In this document: piece by piece, positions 40,460-50,471 of the stretch | Layout: every line of letters begins with the position of its first letter | Position numbering within the stretch: position 1 is the first letter of the stretch | NCBI RefSeq assembly: GCF_003814555.1 | Contig: NZ_RKQN01000001.1 | Location: 1,280,566-1,344,565 of the forward strand | DNA from: Vulcaniibacterium tengchongense | GTDB taxonomy: Bacteria; Pseudomonadota; Gammaproteobacteria; Xanthomonadales; Xanthomonadaceae | Length of the DNA: 64,000 nt | Reading direction: 5' to 3' | The notes under the pieces: generated by a model | Told to the model about the DNA's origin: nothing | The model's database searches: none | Seen by the model: the letters and a program-made list of their open reading frames with translations, nothing else | Position numbers and translations under genes: made by a program

Positions 40460-42061
40460 CTACTCCTTCGCCTCGTCCAGCCGGTAACGGGTCTCGGCGC
40501 GGCGCTCGCCCTGCCAGCGGTCGAATGCGCGCACCTCGACCCGGTGCTCGCCGGCGGCGAGGTCGGTGGGCAATGCGCCGCGCCACAGGTGGGTGGACGG
40601 ATCGGCCTCCGGCGAACGGTCGTAGCCGCGCAACCGCCCGGCCGCGTCGTCGGCGACGTTCTCGGCCAGCAGGCGCGGGTCGGCCCGTTCGACCCGGCGC
40701 ATCGGCTTCCACTCGCCGCCGTCGACGCGGTATTCGACCCGGCTGTCGGCGTCGCCCATGAACACGTTGGCGTAGACGCCGTAGGCCGGATAGGCGCCGC
40801 GGCGCAGCACCCGCGGCGCGTGCAGCGCGATCGCGTAATCGTCCGGCGCGCGCGCGACGCGATAGTCCAGGGCATAGCTTCCGTCGGCGGCGATGCGCAG
40901 GCGGGCGTAGCCGTTCGGCGTGCCGTCGCTCATGGTGGCATCGGGGATGCCCTGCGCATCCTTCGCCCCGGACCAGAACGCGCCGCAGGCCGCGCCGACG
41001 TTGTACTCGTGCAGCGGCTGCGCACCGCGCCAGCCGCTGGCGGCGCCGTGGTAGTAGTGGCGCTGGTTGTGGGTGTGCGCGGTCAGCAGCAGCACCGGGC
41101 GGTCCTGCAGCAGCGCGAACAGGCGCTCGCGGTCGGCGCGGCGGAACGCCTCGCGGCCCGGCACCGGGTCGAAGAACGGGATGTGCGCGGCGATCACCAG
41201 CCGCCGCTGCTTCGGCAACGTCGCCAGGTAGGCCTCGAGGAAGGCGAACTGGTCCTCACGCAGGCCGCCGACGTAGGACGGCGACGGCCCGGGCCGGTAG
41301 ACCACGTCGTCGAGCACGACGAAGCTGGCCTGCGCCTCCTCCCAGGCGTAGCTGTCGGGCCCGTAGACGTTGCGGAAGCTGAGCAGCGCGTCCTCGTCGC
41401 GTGCGGAGTCGAAGTCCAGGTCGTGATTGCCGGGCACGTGCAGCCACGGCACGCCCAGCCTGGCGGTGACGCGGTTCATCGCCGGGTACAGCGACAGGTC
41501 GTCGTCGACGATGTCGCCCAGGCTCAGGCCCAAGGAGGCGCCGTGCCGGCCGACCAGGGGTTCGACGATGTCGCGCTCGTAATGGCCGACGTCGACCATG
41601 CTCTTGGGCTGCGGGTCGCCGAACACCAGCATGTCGAGTTCGGCCGGCGCCGGTTGCGGCCGCAGCGGGAAATCGAAACGGCCGGCGTCGTCGCCGGTCG
41701 CGGCGATGCCGCCGTAGCGCAGCTTCGGCGAGCCGTGGGGAAACACGTGCGCCCAGAACCGGGGCAACCCGTCGTCGCCGTTGGCCACCGCGTAGCCTGG
41801 CGGCTTGATCACGAACACGGTGCTGCCGTCGCGACGCGGCAACCGGTAGCGGCCTTCGGCGTCGGTGACCGCCAAGCTGCGGCCGTCGGACAGCTTGACC
41901 CCGGCGATGCCGGGCTCGCCGGCATCGCGGCGGCCGTCGCCGTCGTCGTCGCGATAGACCGTGCCGACGATGGCCGGCGGCGACGCGACCGGCGCCGGCG
42001 TCTCGGCCGGGCAAGGCGCTGTCGCGAGCAGCAGGGCGGCGCAGACCGGGATTCGAAGCAC
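40460..42061 (-). CDS. Exported calcineurin-like phosphoesterase with flanking beta domains
   Basis: 533 residues from GTG 42061, which gives a signal peptide ending APCPA; upstream codons in the frame look non-coding. An N-terminal Ig-like domain (VGTVYRDDDGDGRRDAGE, about residues 30-110) is followed by the metallophosphatase core: DMLVFGDPQP, GDIVDDDLS, GNHDLDF, AAHIPFF and TAHTHNQRH. A C-terminal beta domain follows, with WKPMRRVE. This is the metallophos_N / core / metallophos_C arrangement, found in secreted phosphoesterases. The substrate is unknown; phosphodiesters or phosphoproteins in the periplasm are possible. Confidence 0.85.
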   Translation of the reverse strand: MLRIPVCAALLLATAPCPAETPAPVASPPAIVGTVYRDDDGDGRRDAGEPGIAGVKLSDGRSLAVTDAEGRYRLPRRDGSTVFVIKPPGYAVANGDDGLPRFWAHVFPHGSPKLRYGGIAATGDDAGRFDFPLRPQPAPAELDMLVFGDPQPKSMVDVGHYERDIVEPLVGRHGASLGLSLGDIVDDDLSLYPAMNRVTARLGVPWLHVPGNHDLDFDSARDEDALLSFRNVYGPDSYAWEEAQASFVVLDDVVYRPGPSPSYVGGLREDQFAFLEAYLATLPKQRRLVIAAHIPFFDPVPGREAFRRADRERLFALLQDRPVLLLTAHTHNQRHYYHGAASGWRGAQPLHEYNVGAACGAFWSGAKDAQGIPDATMSDGTPNGYARLRIAADGSYALDYRVARAPDDYAIALHAPRVLRRGAYPAYGVYANVFMGDADSRVEYRVDGGEWKPMRRVERADPRLLAENVADDAAGRLRGYDRSPEADPSTHLWRGALPTDLAAGEHRVEVRAFDRWQGERRAETRYRLDEAKE

Positions 42062-42459
42062 GCAAGCGGTTCCGCGGGAGGAGGCCGGATTATCCGCCGC
42101 CGGAGCGGAGAGAGGATAGTTCTCGTTCGGCCACGGCACCGGTAATTGCGGACGCCGAAGTCGAACATGCCTGGCAAAACGATGCCTGGCGAATCGGCGG
42201 CCCGCGTCTCCCGGCACGAACGCACTTCAGAAGCGCTGCGCGGCTTTGTGAAAGCGCAGGCTCGGGCGTCGCTGCGAGCCGCCGGGGCACGGGCCGGCGC
42301 GACACGCCGTGAATACGTCCCTGTAGGCTCTTCGGCGGCATCCATGCCGCCGAAGGTCGCGCCGGCCCGCACCCCGGCTGCTGGGTCACGTGGCGTGTCG
42401 ATGCGGCGAACAGCCGCCTCCGCTGCGCTCGCGGCGACGGGTAAGCGGATTTGCGAGGC
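42062..42459. other. Intergenic region between phosphoesterase and hisIE with REP-like hairpin
   Basis: 398 bp with no supported gene. A REP-like hairpin lies at 42330-42355: 11-bp arms CTTCGGCGGCA/TGCCGCCGAAG around a TCCA loop, preceded by a CGTGAATACGTCCCTGTAGG lead commonly seen in this family. It probably ends the his operon transcript. A 9-bp direct repeat ATGCCTGGC occurs at 42168-42176 and 42183-42191. Confidence 0.55.
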
Positions 42460-43110
42460 CTACGGACGATGCCGCTGCGCCAGCACCGCTTCGACCTCGG
42501 CCAAGCCGAGGCCGCGCGCGCGCAGCAGCACCAGCAGGTGGTAGAGCAGGTCGGCGGCTTCGCCGAGCAGCGCGGCCTCGTCCTGCGCCACCGCCGCCAG
42601 CGCCGTTTCGACGCCCTCCTCGCCGACCTTCTGCGCGATCCGGCGCGGGCCGGATTCGAACAGCGCGGTGGTGTAGCGGCCGGCGGGCCGCTCGCGCTCG
42701 CGCGCGGCGACCAGCGCGTCGAGGTCGCGCAGGCCGAAGCCCGGCGCGGTCGCGGCGCCTTCCGGCCCGGTGCCCAGCGCCGCGCCGGTCGCATTCGCGA
42801 AGCAGCTCGCGCGGCCGAGATGGCAGGTCGGCCCCCGCGGCCGCGCCTGCACTAGCAAGGTGTCGGCGTCGCAATCGGCCTCGACCGAGACCAGCGCCAG
42901 GAAGTGCCCCGAGGACTCGCCCTTGGTCCACAGCCGGCCCTTGCTGCGGCTGAAGAAGGTGACCCGGCCGCTTTCCAGCGTCGCCTGCAGTGCGGCGCGG
43001 TCCATGTAGCCGAGCATCAGCACCCGCCGCGTATCGACGTCCTGCACGATCGCGGGCAGCAGACCGCCCTGCTTGTCCCAGCCGAGGTTCGCGATCTGCT
43101 CAGGGGTCAT
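42460..43110 (-). CDS. hisI: Bifunctional phosphoribosyl-AMP cyclohydrolase / phosphoribosyl-ATP pyrophosphatase
   Basis: 216 residues from ATG 43110. It is a fused HisI-HisE protein catalysing steps 2 and 3 of histidine synthesis. The cyclohydrolase part covers about residues 1-115, with VLMLGYMDRAAL, TFFSRSKGRLWTKGESSG and the CxxxGxxSC-like metal block in CHLGRASCF. The pyrophosphatase part covers about 125-216, with the KVGEEGVETALAAV helix. It is the last gene of the operon and the only one separated from its neighbour by a large gap. Confidence 0.94.
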   Translation of the reverse strand: MTPEQIANLGWDKQGGLLPAIVQDVDTRRVLMLGYMDRAALQATLESGRVTFFSRSKGRLWTKGESSGHFLALVSVEADCDADTLLVQARPRGPTCHLGRASCFANATGAALGTGPEGAATAPGFGLRDLDALVAARERERPAGRYTTALFESGPRRIAQKVGEEGVETALAAVAQDEAALLGEAADLLYHLLVLLRARGLGLAEVEAVLAQRHRP

Positions 43111-43237
43111 GGGGGCTGCTCGATGGGATCGTCTTGGCGATCGTTCCGCCCGCACAGGAACGCCGTGTCTTGCAGCAAGCCGCCGCGTTGCCGGGCAATT
43201 CGCTTTTGCGCCTTCCCCGAACCTGCCGGCCGGCCCG

Positions 43238-43352
43238 CGCGTTCGGCCTGGCGGTGGCATCGCGGCCAAGCCGGTGAGGGAAGGCCGGCGCCCGAATCGA
43301 AGCAGCAAGCCCCGGCCGCGGGAAGAGCGGTGCCACCGCCAGGCCGAACGCG
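43238..43352. repeat. 22-bp perfect inverted repeat within the hisF-hisIE gap
   Basis: The 327-bp gap 43111-43437 holds two 22-bp arms in perfect inversion (43238-43259 and 43331-43352), with a second inner pair CGCGGCC (43261-43267) / GGCCGCG (43314-43320). They could fold into one long interrupted hairpin. No supported gene lies in the gap. The structure looks like an inserted repeat unit and should form a strong structure in the operon message. Confidence 0.7.
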
Positions 43353-43437
43353 GGCGGAGACACGCCCCCGGCGCCTGCCGATACCGGAGCGGATTGGCAA
43401 GCATCGGGGCTGCCGAGAATGGCGGACACGGACGTGG

Positions 43438-44214
43438 TCACGCCGCCTCCCGCACCGCTACGCCCGCCGCCGCCAGCGTGCGCTTGAGCTGTGGAATCGC
43501 CACCGCGCCGGAGTGGAACACGCTGGCCGCCAGCGCGCCGTCGGCATCGGCCTCGCGAAAGACCTCGACGAAGTGCGCGGCGGTACCGGCGCCGCCGGAG
43601 GCGATCAGCGGCACCGCGCAGGCCTCGCGTACCGCGCGCAGCTGCTCCAGGTCGTAGCCGCCGCGTACGCCATCGCTGCCCATGCAGTTGAGCACGATCT
43701 CGCCGGCGCCGCGCCGCTGCGCCTCCGCCGCCCAGTCGAGCGTGCGCCGCGGCAGCGCGCGGGTGCGCGCGGGGTCGCCGGTGTACTGGCGCACCCGCCA
43801 CTGGCCGTCTTCGTCGCGCAGGCTGTCGATGCCGACCACCACGCATTGCACGCCGAAGGCCGCCGCCAGTTCCTCGATCAGCGCCGGCCGCTCCAGCGCC
43901 GGCGAGTTGATCGAGACCTTGTCCGCGCCGGCGTGCAGCACCGCGCGCGCGTCCTCCACCGAGCGGATCCCGCCGGCCACGCAGAACGGAATGTCGATCG
44001 CGCGCGCCACCCGCTCGACCCAGGCGCGGTCGACGCGACGGCCCTCGGGGCTGGCGGCGATGTCGTAGAACACCAGCTCGTCGGCGCCCTGCTCGCGATA
44101 GCGCAGCGCCAGTTCGACGATGTCGCCCATGTCGACGTGGTCGCGGAAGCGCACGCCCTTGACCACGCGGCCGCCGCGCACGTCCAGGCACGGGATGATG
44201 CGGCGGCTCAGCAC
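43438..44214 (-). CDS. hisF: Imidazole glycerol phosphate synthase, cyclase subunit
   Basis: 258 residues from GTG 44214, which overlaps the hisA stop by seven bases. The TIM barrel starts with [20 protein letters not shown] and carries the catalytic Asp in that block and in GGAGTAAHF-side loops. SINSPAL and the phosphate-binding IASGGAG are present. With HisH it makes imidazole glycerol phosphate and AICAR. ATG starts are absent at the expected place, so GTG is preferred. Confidence 0.94.
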   Translation of the reverse strand: MLSRRIIPCLDVRGGRVVKGVRFRDHVDMGDIVELALRYREQGADELVFYDIAASPEGRRVDRAWVERVARAIDIPFCVAGGIRSVEDARAVLHAGADKVSINSPALERPALIEELAAAFGVQCVVVGIDSLRDEDGQWRVRQYTGDPARTRALPRRTLDWAAEAQRRGAGEIVLNCMGSDGVRGGYDLEQLRAVREACAVPLIASGGAGTAAHFVEVFREADADGALAASVFHSGAVAIPQLKRTLAAAGVAVREAA

Positions 44215-44984
44215 GGCGCGGCCTCGCGCAGCGCGTCCCCGAGCGCGAAGCGTCCGTCGAGCAGGCCCTTGCCGAGCACCGCGCCGGCGCAGCCGGCCTT
44301 GCGCGCCGCGCGCACGTCGGCGACGTTGCGGACGCCACCGGAGGCCTGGATCGCCAGTCGCGGCGCCAGCGCATGCAGCTCGCGGTAAAGGCCGAGGTTG
44401 GGGCCGCCGAGCATGCCGTCGCGGGCGATGTCGGTGCACAGCAGGTGGCGCAGCCCGCCCCGCACGTAGTCCTGCACCAACGGGTGCAGGCGCACGCCGC
44501 TGTCCTCGGTCCAGCCGGCGGTGGGCAGACGCCATGCGCCCTCCGCATCCTGGCGCGCGTCGAGCGCGACGGTCAGGCGCTCGGCGCCGAAGCGATCGAG
44601 CCAGGCCAGCACGCGCTCCGGCGCGCGCACGGCGAGCGAGCCGACCACGACCCGCGCGGCGCCGGCGCCGAGGATCGCCGCGACGTCGTCCTCGCCGCGC
44701 ACGCCGCCGCCGGTCTGCACCTGCAGCCCGGTCTCGGCGCGGATCGCCCGCAGCAGCGGCGCCAGGGTATAGCCGCCGGCACGCGCCGCATCGAGGTCGA
44801 CCAGGTGCAGCCAGCGCGCGCCGGCCTGCGCGTAGCGCCGCGCCAGATCCAGCGGCGACTCGGGGTAGCGGGTCTCCTGCGCATAGTCGCCTTGGCGCAG
44901 GCGCACCACGCGGCCGTCGCGCACGTCGATCGCGGGATAGAGCTCGAACGCCGCGGTGGCGGCGGCTTCCACGATCGCGCTCAT
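44208..44984 (-). CDS. hisA: Phosphoribosylformimino-AICAR-P isomerase
   Basis: 258 residues. A TIM-barrel isomerase, step 4 of histidine synthesis. The N-terminal [22 protein letters not shown] block carries the catalytic Asp; the second, [14 protein letters not shown], is typical of HisA. The [11 protein letters not shown] phosphate loop is present. A short Ala-rich N-terminal extension of about ten residues precedes the usual start. It overlaps hisH by ATGA. Confidence 0.94.
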   Translation of the reverse strand: MSAIVEAAATAAFELYPAIDVRDGRVVRLRQGDYAQETRYPESPLDLARRYAQAGARWLHLVDLDAARAGGYTLAPLLRAIRAETGLQVQTGGGVRGEDDVAAILGAGAARVVVGSLAVRAPERVLAWLDRFGAERLTVALDARQDAEGAWRLPTAGWTEDSGVRLHPLVQDYVRGGLRHLLCTDIARDGMLGGPNLGLYRELHALAPRLAIQASGGVRNVADVRAARKAGCAGAVLGKGLLDGRFALGDALREAAPC

Positions 44985-45580
44985 GCCAGCCGCTCCGACA
45001 GGAAGTTCTCGAGCAGGCGCGCGCCGACCGCCGCCGAGCGCTCCGGATGGAATTGCGCGCCCCAGCAGCGGCCGCGCCGCACCACCGCGGCGAAGGCCTC
45101 GCCGTGCTCGCTCGCCGCGAGCGTGTCCGCGCTCACCGGCGCGGCGTAGCCGTGGACGAAATAGGCCTGCGCGCCGTCGCCGATGCCGGCCAGCAGCGGG
45201 TCCTCGCGCCGCCGCGCCAGCGCGTTCCAGCCCATGTGCGGCACGCGCAGGCCGGGGCCGCCGGCGAGTTTGCGCACGCGGCCGGGCAGCAGGCCCAGGC
45301 ACTCGGTCTCGCCCTCCTCCGAGGCTTCGAACAGCAGCTGCATGCCCAGGCAGATGCCGAGCAGCGGCTGGCGCAGGCCGCGCACCAATTCGACCAGCCC
45401 GAGCGCGCGCAGCCGCGCCATGCCGGCGGCGGCGGCGCCGACCCCGGGCAGGACCACGCGGTCGGCGGCGGCGATCTCGCCCGGGTCCGCGCTCAGGCGC
45501 GCCCGCACGCCGAGGCGTTCGAACGCGTAGCGCACCGAACCGATGTTGGCGCCGCCGGAATCGATCAGCACCACGTCCAT
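44981..45580 (-). CDS. hisH: Imidazole glycerol phosphate synthase, glutamine amidotransferase subunit
   Basis: 199 residues from ATG 45580 (a GTG codon lies just before it). It supplies ammonia from glutamine to HisF. The nucleophile is Cys77 in [11 protein letters not shown]; the His/Glu pair is in [13 protein letters not shown] holds the oxyanion strand. Tight overlap with hisA and a 13-bp gap from hisB keep it in the operon. Confidence 0.94.
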   Translation of the reverse strand: MDVVLIDSGGANIGSVRYAFERLGVRARLSADPGEIAAADRVVLPGVGAAAAGMARLRALGLVELVRGLRQPLLGICLGMQLLFEASEEGETECLGLLPGRVRKLAGGPGLRVPHMGWNALARRREDPLLAGIGDGAQAYFVHGYAAPVSADTLAASEHGEAFAAVVRRGRCWGAQFHPERSAAVGARLLENFLSERLA

Positions 45581-45593
45581 CACGGCACGCCCA

Positions 45594-46682
45594 TCACAGC
45601 CGGCCCTTGGTGCTGGGCAGCTCGCGCCCTTCGCGCCGGATCGCCTGGCGCAGCGCGCGCGCGACCGCCTTGAAGCAGGCCTCGACCCGGTGGTGGTCGT
45701 TCTCGCCCTCGACCTTCAAGTGCAGGTTCAACCCCGCGCTCTCGCACAGCGAGCGGAAGAAGTGCGGCACCAGCTCGGTCGGCAGGTCGCCGACGCGCTC
45801 GCGCGCGAAGCGCCCCTCGAACGCGAAGTACGGCCGCCCGGAGAAGTCGAGCGCGGCGCTGGCCAGGCATTCGTCCATCGGCAGCACGAAGCCGTAACGG
45901 CCGAGGCCGCGCTTGTCGCCCAGCGCCTCGCGCAGCGCCTGCCCCAGCGCCAGCGCGCTGTCCTCGACGGTGTGGTGCTCGTCGACGTGCAGGTCGCCGT
46001 CGCAGCGCAGTTCCAGGGCGAAGCCGCCGTGCTTGCCGAGCTGCTCGAGCATGTGGTCGAAGAAGCCCAGGCCGGTGGCGACGCGCGGCTCGGCCGCGGC
46101 GTCGAGGTTCACCGCCGCCTCGATCCGGGTCTCGCGCGTGTTGCGCACGACCCGCGCGGTGCGCGGCGCCTCGGTCAGCGCGCGGGCGATGCCGTCCCAG
46201 TCCCACTGCCCGCCAAACCGCGGCGTGCGCAGCTGGTAGGCGGCCACGCCGAGGTTGCGCGCGAAGGCGACGTCGGTCTCGCGGTCGCCGACCACCGCCG
46301 AGCGCGCCCAGTCGACGCCGCGGTCGCGCAGGTAGGGCAACGCCAGGCCGATGCCCGGCTTGCGCGTGGGCGCGTTGTCGGCCGGCAGGCTGGCGTCGAT
46401 CAGCACGTCGCGGAACACGACGCCCTGGCTCTCGAACACCTGCAGCATCAGCCGGTGCGGGCCTTCGAAGTCCTCCTGCGGGAACGCCGGCGTGCCCAGG
46501 CCGTCCTGGTTGGTGACCATCACGAACTGGTAGCCGGCGTCGCGCAGGCGCAACAGCGCCGGGATCACGCCGCGGACGAAGCGCAGCTTCTCGTAGCGGT
46601 CGACCTGGAAGTCGGCCGGCTCCTCGATCAGGGTGCCGTCGCGGTCGACGAACAGGATCGGCGTCATCGGCGTCGCGCTCAT
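45594..46682 (-). CDS. hisB: Bifunctional histidinol-phosphatase / imidazoleglycerol-phosphate dehydratase
   Basis: 362 residues. The N-terminal HAD phosphatase (VDRDGTLIE, Asp13 and Asp15; TNQDGLG) occupies about 1-165. The C-terminal dehydratase has [32 protein letters not shown] and the repeated [13 protein letters not shown] metal-binding histidines. It is the enterobacterial/xanthomonad fused type. It shares ATGA with hisC. Confidence 0.94.
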   Translation of the reverse strand: MSATPMTPILFVDRDGTLIEEPADFQVDRYEKLRFVRGVIPALLRLRDAGYQFVMVTNQDGLGTPAFPQEDFEGPHRLMLQVFESQGVVFRDVLIDASLPADNAPTRKPGIGLALPYLRDRGVDWARSAVVGDRETDVAFARNLGVAAYQLRTPRFGGQWDWDGIARALTEAPRTARVVRNTRETRIEAAVNLDAAAEPRVATGLGFFDHMLEQLGKHGGFALELRCDGDLHVDEHHTVEDSALALGQALREALGDKRGLGRYGFVLPMDECLASAALDFSGRPYFAFEGRFARERVGDLPTELVPHFFRSLCESAGLNLHLKVEGENDHHRVEACFKAVARALRQAIRREGRELPSTKGRL

Positions 46683-47779
46683 GCCGCGGCTCCTGCCAGC
46701 GCCGCCAGCGCCGCGGCGTTCTGCGCCGGCGTGCCCAGGCTGATCCGCAGCGCGTCGCCGAGCGCGGGCGCGGCGCGCATGTCGCGCACCACCACGCCGG
46801 CGGCGAGCAGGCGCTCGAACGCGGCCTGGGCGTCGGCGAAACGCACCAGCAGGAAGTTCGCGCGCGAGGGATACACCCGGCGCACGCCGGGCAACGCGGC
46901 CAGGCGCGCGGCCAGCGCCTCGCGCTCGCGCACGGTCGCGCCGGCGCGCGCGGCGGTGGCGGCGCGCGCCGGGCGCGCGAGCGCGGCCAGGGCCTGCGCC
47001 ACGCATGCGGCCGGCAGCGGATACGGCGCCTGGCAGCGGCGCAGCGCATCGACCAGGCCCGGCGCCGCGACCACGCAGCCGATCCGCGCCGCGGCCAGCG
47101 CATGCGCCTTCGACAGCGTGCGCAGCACCGCCAGATTGGGCTGCTCCGGAATCGCGTCCACCGCCGACGGCGCCTGGGCGAAGTCCAGATAGGCCTCGTC
47201 GACCACCACCAGGGCGCGGCCTTCGAGCCGGCGCGCCAGCGCGACGATGCCGTCCAGCGGCAGCAGCGTGCCCGACGGATTCCCCGGCGAGCACAGGAAC
47301 ACCAGCTTGACCGGCCGCGCCAGCGCCGCCGCGGCGACCGCGTCGAAATCGCAGGCGAAGCCCTCGACGGTGTCGCGCAGCGGCACGTCCACCACCGCGG
47401 TGCCGTGCAGGCGCGCGCTCACTGCGTACATGCCGAACGTGGGCGAAGTGACCAGGATCGCGTCGGCGCCGGGACGGCACAGCGCGCGCACCAGCAGGTC
47501 GATGCCCTCGTCGCTGCCGCGCCCGACCAGCAGCTCCTCCGGCGCGCAGCCGTACAGCTCGGCCAAGGCCGCGCGCAAGGCGGTCGGTTGCGGATCGGGA
47601 TAGCGCCGCAGCGCGCCCTCGGCGTCGCCGGCGTTGGCCCACGGCGATTCGTTGGCGTTGAGCCAGATGCGGCCCTGCAACGCTTCGCTGCGCGCGGAGC
47701 GGTAGCCGGCGAAGTCGCGCAGGTCCTCGCGCAGCAGCGCGCAGGGATCGGCGCCGGCGCAGCGCGGGGCCGCGTTCAT
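46679..47779 (-). CDS. hisC: Histidinol-phosphate aminotransferase
   Basis: 366 residues. A PLP-dependent class II aminotransferase. WLNANESPW near the N-terminus binds substrate; CSPGNPSG and the [12 protein letters not shown] block hold the PLP-binding Lys (TLSKA) and phosphate contact. It overlaps hisB and hisD by ATGA on each side. Confidence 0.94.
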   Translation of the reverse strand: MNAAPRCAGADPCALLREDLRDFAGYRSARSEALQGRIWLNANESPWANAGDAEGALRRYPDPQPTALRAALAELYGCAPEELLVGRGSDEGIDLLVRALCRPGADAILVTSPTFGMYAVSARLHGTAVVDVPLRDTVEGFACDFDAVAAAALARPVKLVFLCSPGNPSGTLLPLDGIVALARRLEGRALVVVDEAYLDFAQAPSAVDAIPEQPNLAVLRTLSKAHALAAARIGCVVAAPGLVDALRRCQAPYPLPAACVAQALAALARPARAATAARAGATVREREALAARLAALPGVRRVYPSRANFLLVRFADAQAAFERLLAAGVVVRDMRAAPALGDALRISLGTPAQNAAALAALAGAAA

Positions 47780-49119
47780 GCGCCCCTCCGCGCGGAGGCG
47801 GCGCGCAGCCGCAGCGCCACCGCCTCGCGGTGCGCGTGCAGGCCCTCGGCCTCGGCCAACTCGATCGCGCAGGGGCCGATCGCCGCCAGCCCGGCGGGCG
47901 AGACCTCCTGCACGGTGATCGCGACCTGGAAGCTGGCCACGTTCAGGCCGCCGACGAAGCGCGCCGCGCCGCTGGTCGGCAACACGTGGTTGGTGCCGCT
48001 GCAGTAGTCGCCCAGCGCCTCCGGGGCCCAGTCGCCCAGGAACACCGAGCCGGCCGCCGCCACCTTCGGCAACCACGCGCGCGCGTCGCGCAAGGCCAGG
48101 ATCAGGTGCTCGGGCGCGTAGTCGTTGCTGATCGCCAGCGCCTGCTCGATCGAAGCGACCCGGATCGCGCTCGACGCGGCCAGCGCCCGCCGCGCGATGG
48201 CGGCGCGCGGCAGCGCCTCGAGCTGGCGCTCCAGTTCCCGGCCGACGCAGGCGATCAGCGCCGGCTCGTCGCTGAGCAGGAGCGCCTGCGAGTCCGGCCC
48301 GTGCTCGGCCTGGGACAGCAGGTCGGCGGCGACGAAGGCCGGATCCGCGCCGGCATCGGCGATCACCAGCACCTCCGACGGCCCGGCCGGCATGTCGATC
48401 GCCGCGCCGTCCTCGCGTTGCGCGATCTGCCGCTTGGCCTCGGTGACGTAGGCGTTGCCGGGCCCGAACAGCTTGTCGCACTTCGGCACCGAGGCGGTGC
48501 CGAACGCCATCGCCGCGATGGCCTGGGCGCCGCCCAGCTTGAACGCGCGCGCGATGCCGCAGCGGCGCGCGGCGTACAGCACCGCGGGATCGGCGCTGCC
48601 GTCGCCGCGCGGCGGCGTGCACAACGCGATCTGCGGGCAGCCGGCCAGCCGCGCCGGCACGCCCAGCATCAGCGCGGTCGACGGCAACGGCGCGGAGCCG
48701 GCCGGCACGTACAGCCCGACCCGGCGGATCGGCCGCAGCACGCGCTCGCAGCGCACCCCGGGCGCGGTGTCGAGCGCGTACGGCGCGCCCGCCCCCGCCT
48801 CGTGGAAGCGGGCGATGCGTTCGGCGGCCTCATCGATCGCGGCGCGCAGCGACGCCGGCAACGCGCGCTCGGCGGCGTCGAATTCCTCCGCGGACACCGC
48901 GAACGCCTCCGGGGCGAAGCCGTCGAAGCGCCGCGCCAGTTCGCGCAGCGCGGCGTCGCCGCCGCGGCGCACCTGCTCGAGGATCGCGCGCACCGCCGCG
49001 GCCGTCTCGGCCGAGCTCGCCTGCGCGGGGCGGCGCAGCGCCTGCGCGCGCTGCGCGGCGTCGAGCGAGTTCCAGTCGAGCACGTTCCACAGCGGCCGGT
49101 CCGAAAGCGCGGCGTTCAT
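47776..49119 (-). CDS. hisD: Histidinol dehydrogenase
   Basis: 447 residues. It oxidises histidinol to histidine in two NAD-dependent steps. [35 protein letters not shown] and the zinc-ligand [12 protein letters not shown] and GTNHVLPT blocks are seen; the length is normal. It overlaps hisG and hisC by ATGA. Confidence 0.95.
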   Translation of the reverse strand: MNAALSDRPLWNVLDWNSLDAAQRAQALRRPAQASSAETAAAVRAILEQVRRGGDAALRELARRFDGFAPEAFAVSAEEFDAAERALPASLRAAIDEAAERIARFHEAGAGAPYALDTAPGVRCERVLRPIRRVGLYVPAGSAPLPSTALMLGVPARLAGCPQIALCTPPRGDGSADPAVLYAARRCGIARAFKLGGAQAIAAMAFGTASVPKCDKLFGPGNAYVTEAKRQIAQREDGAAIDMPAGPSEVLVIADAGADPAFVAADLLSQAEHGPDSQALLLSDEPALIACVGRELERQLEALPRAAIARRALAASSAIRVASIEQALAISNDYAPEHLILALRDARAWLPKVAAAGSVFLGDWAPEALGDYCSGTNHVLPTSGAARFVGGLNVASFQVAITVQEVSPAGLAAIGPCAIELAEAEGLHAHREAVALRLRAASARRGA

Positions 49120-50030
49120 GCCAGCATGCCCTCCACCGGCAACACCATCAGCCCGCGCGCGCCGGCGCGCTTGAGCTCCTCCAGCCGTTGCCAGGTGACC
49201 GCGCCATGGCACAACGCCTGCAGCGCCAGGTCGTCCTCGCCCTGGTCCAGGCGCATCACCGTCGGCGACTCGGCGTCGGGCAGCAGGCTCAGCAGTTGCG
49301 GCAGCAGCCGGCGCGGCGCCTGGAACAGCAGCAGCTTGCTGTGGCGCACGCGCAGCGCGCCGTCGAGGCGGCGCAGCAACATCTCGGCCAGTTCGGCGCG
49401 CTCGGCCTCGAAGTCGCGCGCCGGGCCGGCGAGCACCGCCTCGCTTTCGAGCAGCGTCTGCACCGGCCTGAGCTGGTTCGCGGCCAGGGTCGCGCCGCTG
49501 GAGACCAGGTCGCAGATCAGGTCGGCCTGGCCGAGGCGCGGCGCGATCTCGACCGAGCCGGACAGCGTCACCACCTGCGCGGCGATGCCCTGCTCCTGCA
49601 GCCAGTTCGAAAGCAGCGCCGGGTAGCTGGTGGCGATGCGCCGGCCGGCCAGCTGCGCCGGGCCCCGCCAGTCCCAGCCGTCCGGCACCGCCAGCATCAG
49701 CCGGCAGCCGCCGAAGCCGAGCGGGCGCCATTCGCGGAACGCTTCGGCGCGGCCGTTCGCGGCGCGCTCGCCGGCCTGTTCGAGCAGCACGTTGCGGCCG
49801 ACGATGCCGAGGTCGCAGACGCCGTCGGCGATCAGGCCCGGGATGTCGTCGTCGCGCACCAGCAGCAGGTCGATCGGCAGGGTCTCGCCGTAGCAGAACA
49901 GGCGGTCGCGGCTTTCGCGCCAGCTCAGGCCGCAGGACGCGAGCAGCGCGCGCGCCGGTTCGGACAGGCGGCCGGATTTCTGGATGGCGATGCGCAGGCG
50001 GTCGCGCGGCGCGCCGGTGAGGGGGCTCAT
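49116..50030 (-). CDS. hisG: ATP phosphoribosyltransferase (long form)
   Basis: 304 residues from ATG 50030. First, feedback-regulated step of histidine synthesis. [26 protein letters not shown] and [14 protein letters not shown] (phosphoribosyl loop) are present. The length shows the C-terminal regulatory ACT-like domain, so no HisZ is needed. It overlaps the regulator gene by ATGA, placing both in one unit. Confidence 0.95.
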   Translation of the reverse strand: MSPLTGAPRDRLRIAIQKSGRLSEPARALLASCGLSWRESRDRLFCYGETLPIDLLLVRDDDIPGLIADGVCDLGIVGRNVLLEQAGERAANGRAEAFREWRPLGFGGCRLMLAVPDGWDWRGPAQLAGRRIATSYPALLSNWLQEQGIAAQVVTLSGSVEIAPRLGQADLICDLVSSGATLAANQLRPVQTLLESEAVLAGPARDFEAERAELAEMLLRRLDGALRVRHSKLLLFQAPRRLLPQLLSLLPDAESPTVMRLDQGEDDLALQALCHGAVTWQRLEELKRAGARGLMVLPVEGMLA

Positions 50031-50380
50031 GGTCGGGGCTCGCGGGGGGCGGCCGGGGCGGCCGCGGATGCGGGGGAAGCGGCCAGGCGGCCGCAGGCGG
50101 TGGCGTAGCCGCCGGCGCCGCGTTCGAGGGTGCGCGCGACCCGGCCGATCGTGGTCACGCTGACCTGGGTGCGGTCGTGGATCTCGCGGTACGGCACGCC
50201 CTGGCGCAGCAACGGCACCACGCGCCAGCGGTCGGTCATCGCCTCCAGTTCGGCGGGGGTGCACAGGTCCTCGAGGAAGGCGCGCACCTCCTCCGGCGTG
50301 CGCAGGGTCAACAGCGCCTGCGCCAGAGCGTCCATGGCCTCGGCGGAGACGTCTTTCGGGGGGCGGGGACGGCGCTTCAT
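50027..50380 (-). CDS. TrpR-like YerC-family regulator heading the his operon
   Basis: 117 residues. A helical Trp-repressor-like fold: [26 protein letters not shown] (quoted in parts), then the [28 protein letters not shown]. The Ala/Pro-rich tail from about residue 92 is presumably disordered. YerC/YecD proteins sit before his genes in xanthomonads and are thought to repress them. A palindrome overlaps the promoter just upstream (50395-50412) and is the best operator candidate. It overlaps hisG by ATGA. Confidence 0.88.
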   Translation of the reverse strand: MKRRPRPPKDVSAEAMDALAQALLTLRTPEEVRAFLEDLCTPAELEAMTDRWRVVPLLRQGVPYREIHDRTQVSVTTIGRVARTLERGAGGYATACGRLAASPASAAAPAAPREPRP

Positions 50381-50390
50381 CTGCTCGAAT

Positions 50391-50418
50391 GTATTAATGC
50401 GTTATCACATTAGAGCAA
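50391..50418 (-). promoter_or_regulatory. Candidate his promoter with overlapping operator
   Basis: On the minus strand TTGCTC (50418-50413) and TAATAC (50396-50391) are 16 bp apart, and the start codon lies only 10 bp after the -10. The 5' leader would be a few bases at most. Between them TAATGCG/CACATTA (50395-50401, 50406-50412) form an inverted repeat with 6 of 7 matches around TTAT. A Trp-repressor-like protein from the first gene could bind here. Confidence 0.5.
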
Positions 50419-50471
50419 GCGGCGAAGCCCGCCGTCAACCCGGGCCAAAGGCGTTCGTTCGGTCGGAAGGT

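Noticed and set aside
42168-42191. Two ATGCCTGGC direct repeats 15 bp apart upstream of the phosphoesterase
   Set aside because: Too short, and no link to a promoter or regulator; could be chance in this composition.
43107-43437. Small protein gene in the hisF-hisIE gap
   Set aside because: The open frames there lie over the long inverted repeat, lack ribosome sites, and have Arg/Ala/Pro-rich compositions typical of non-coding GC-rich DNA.
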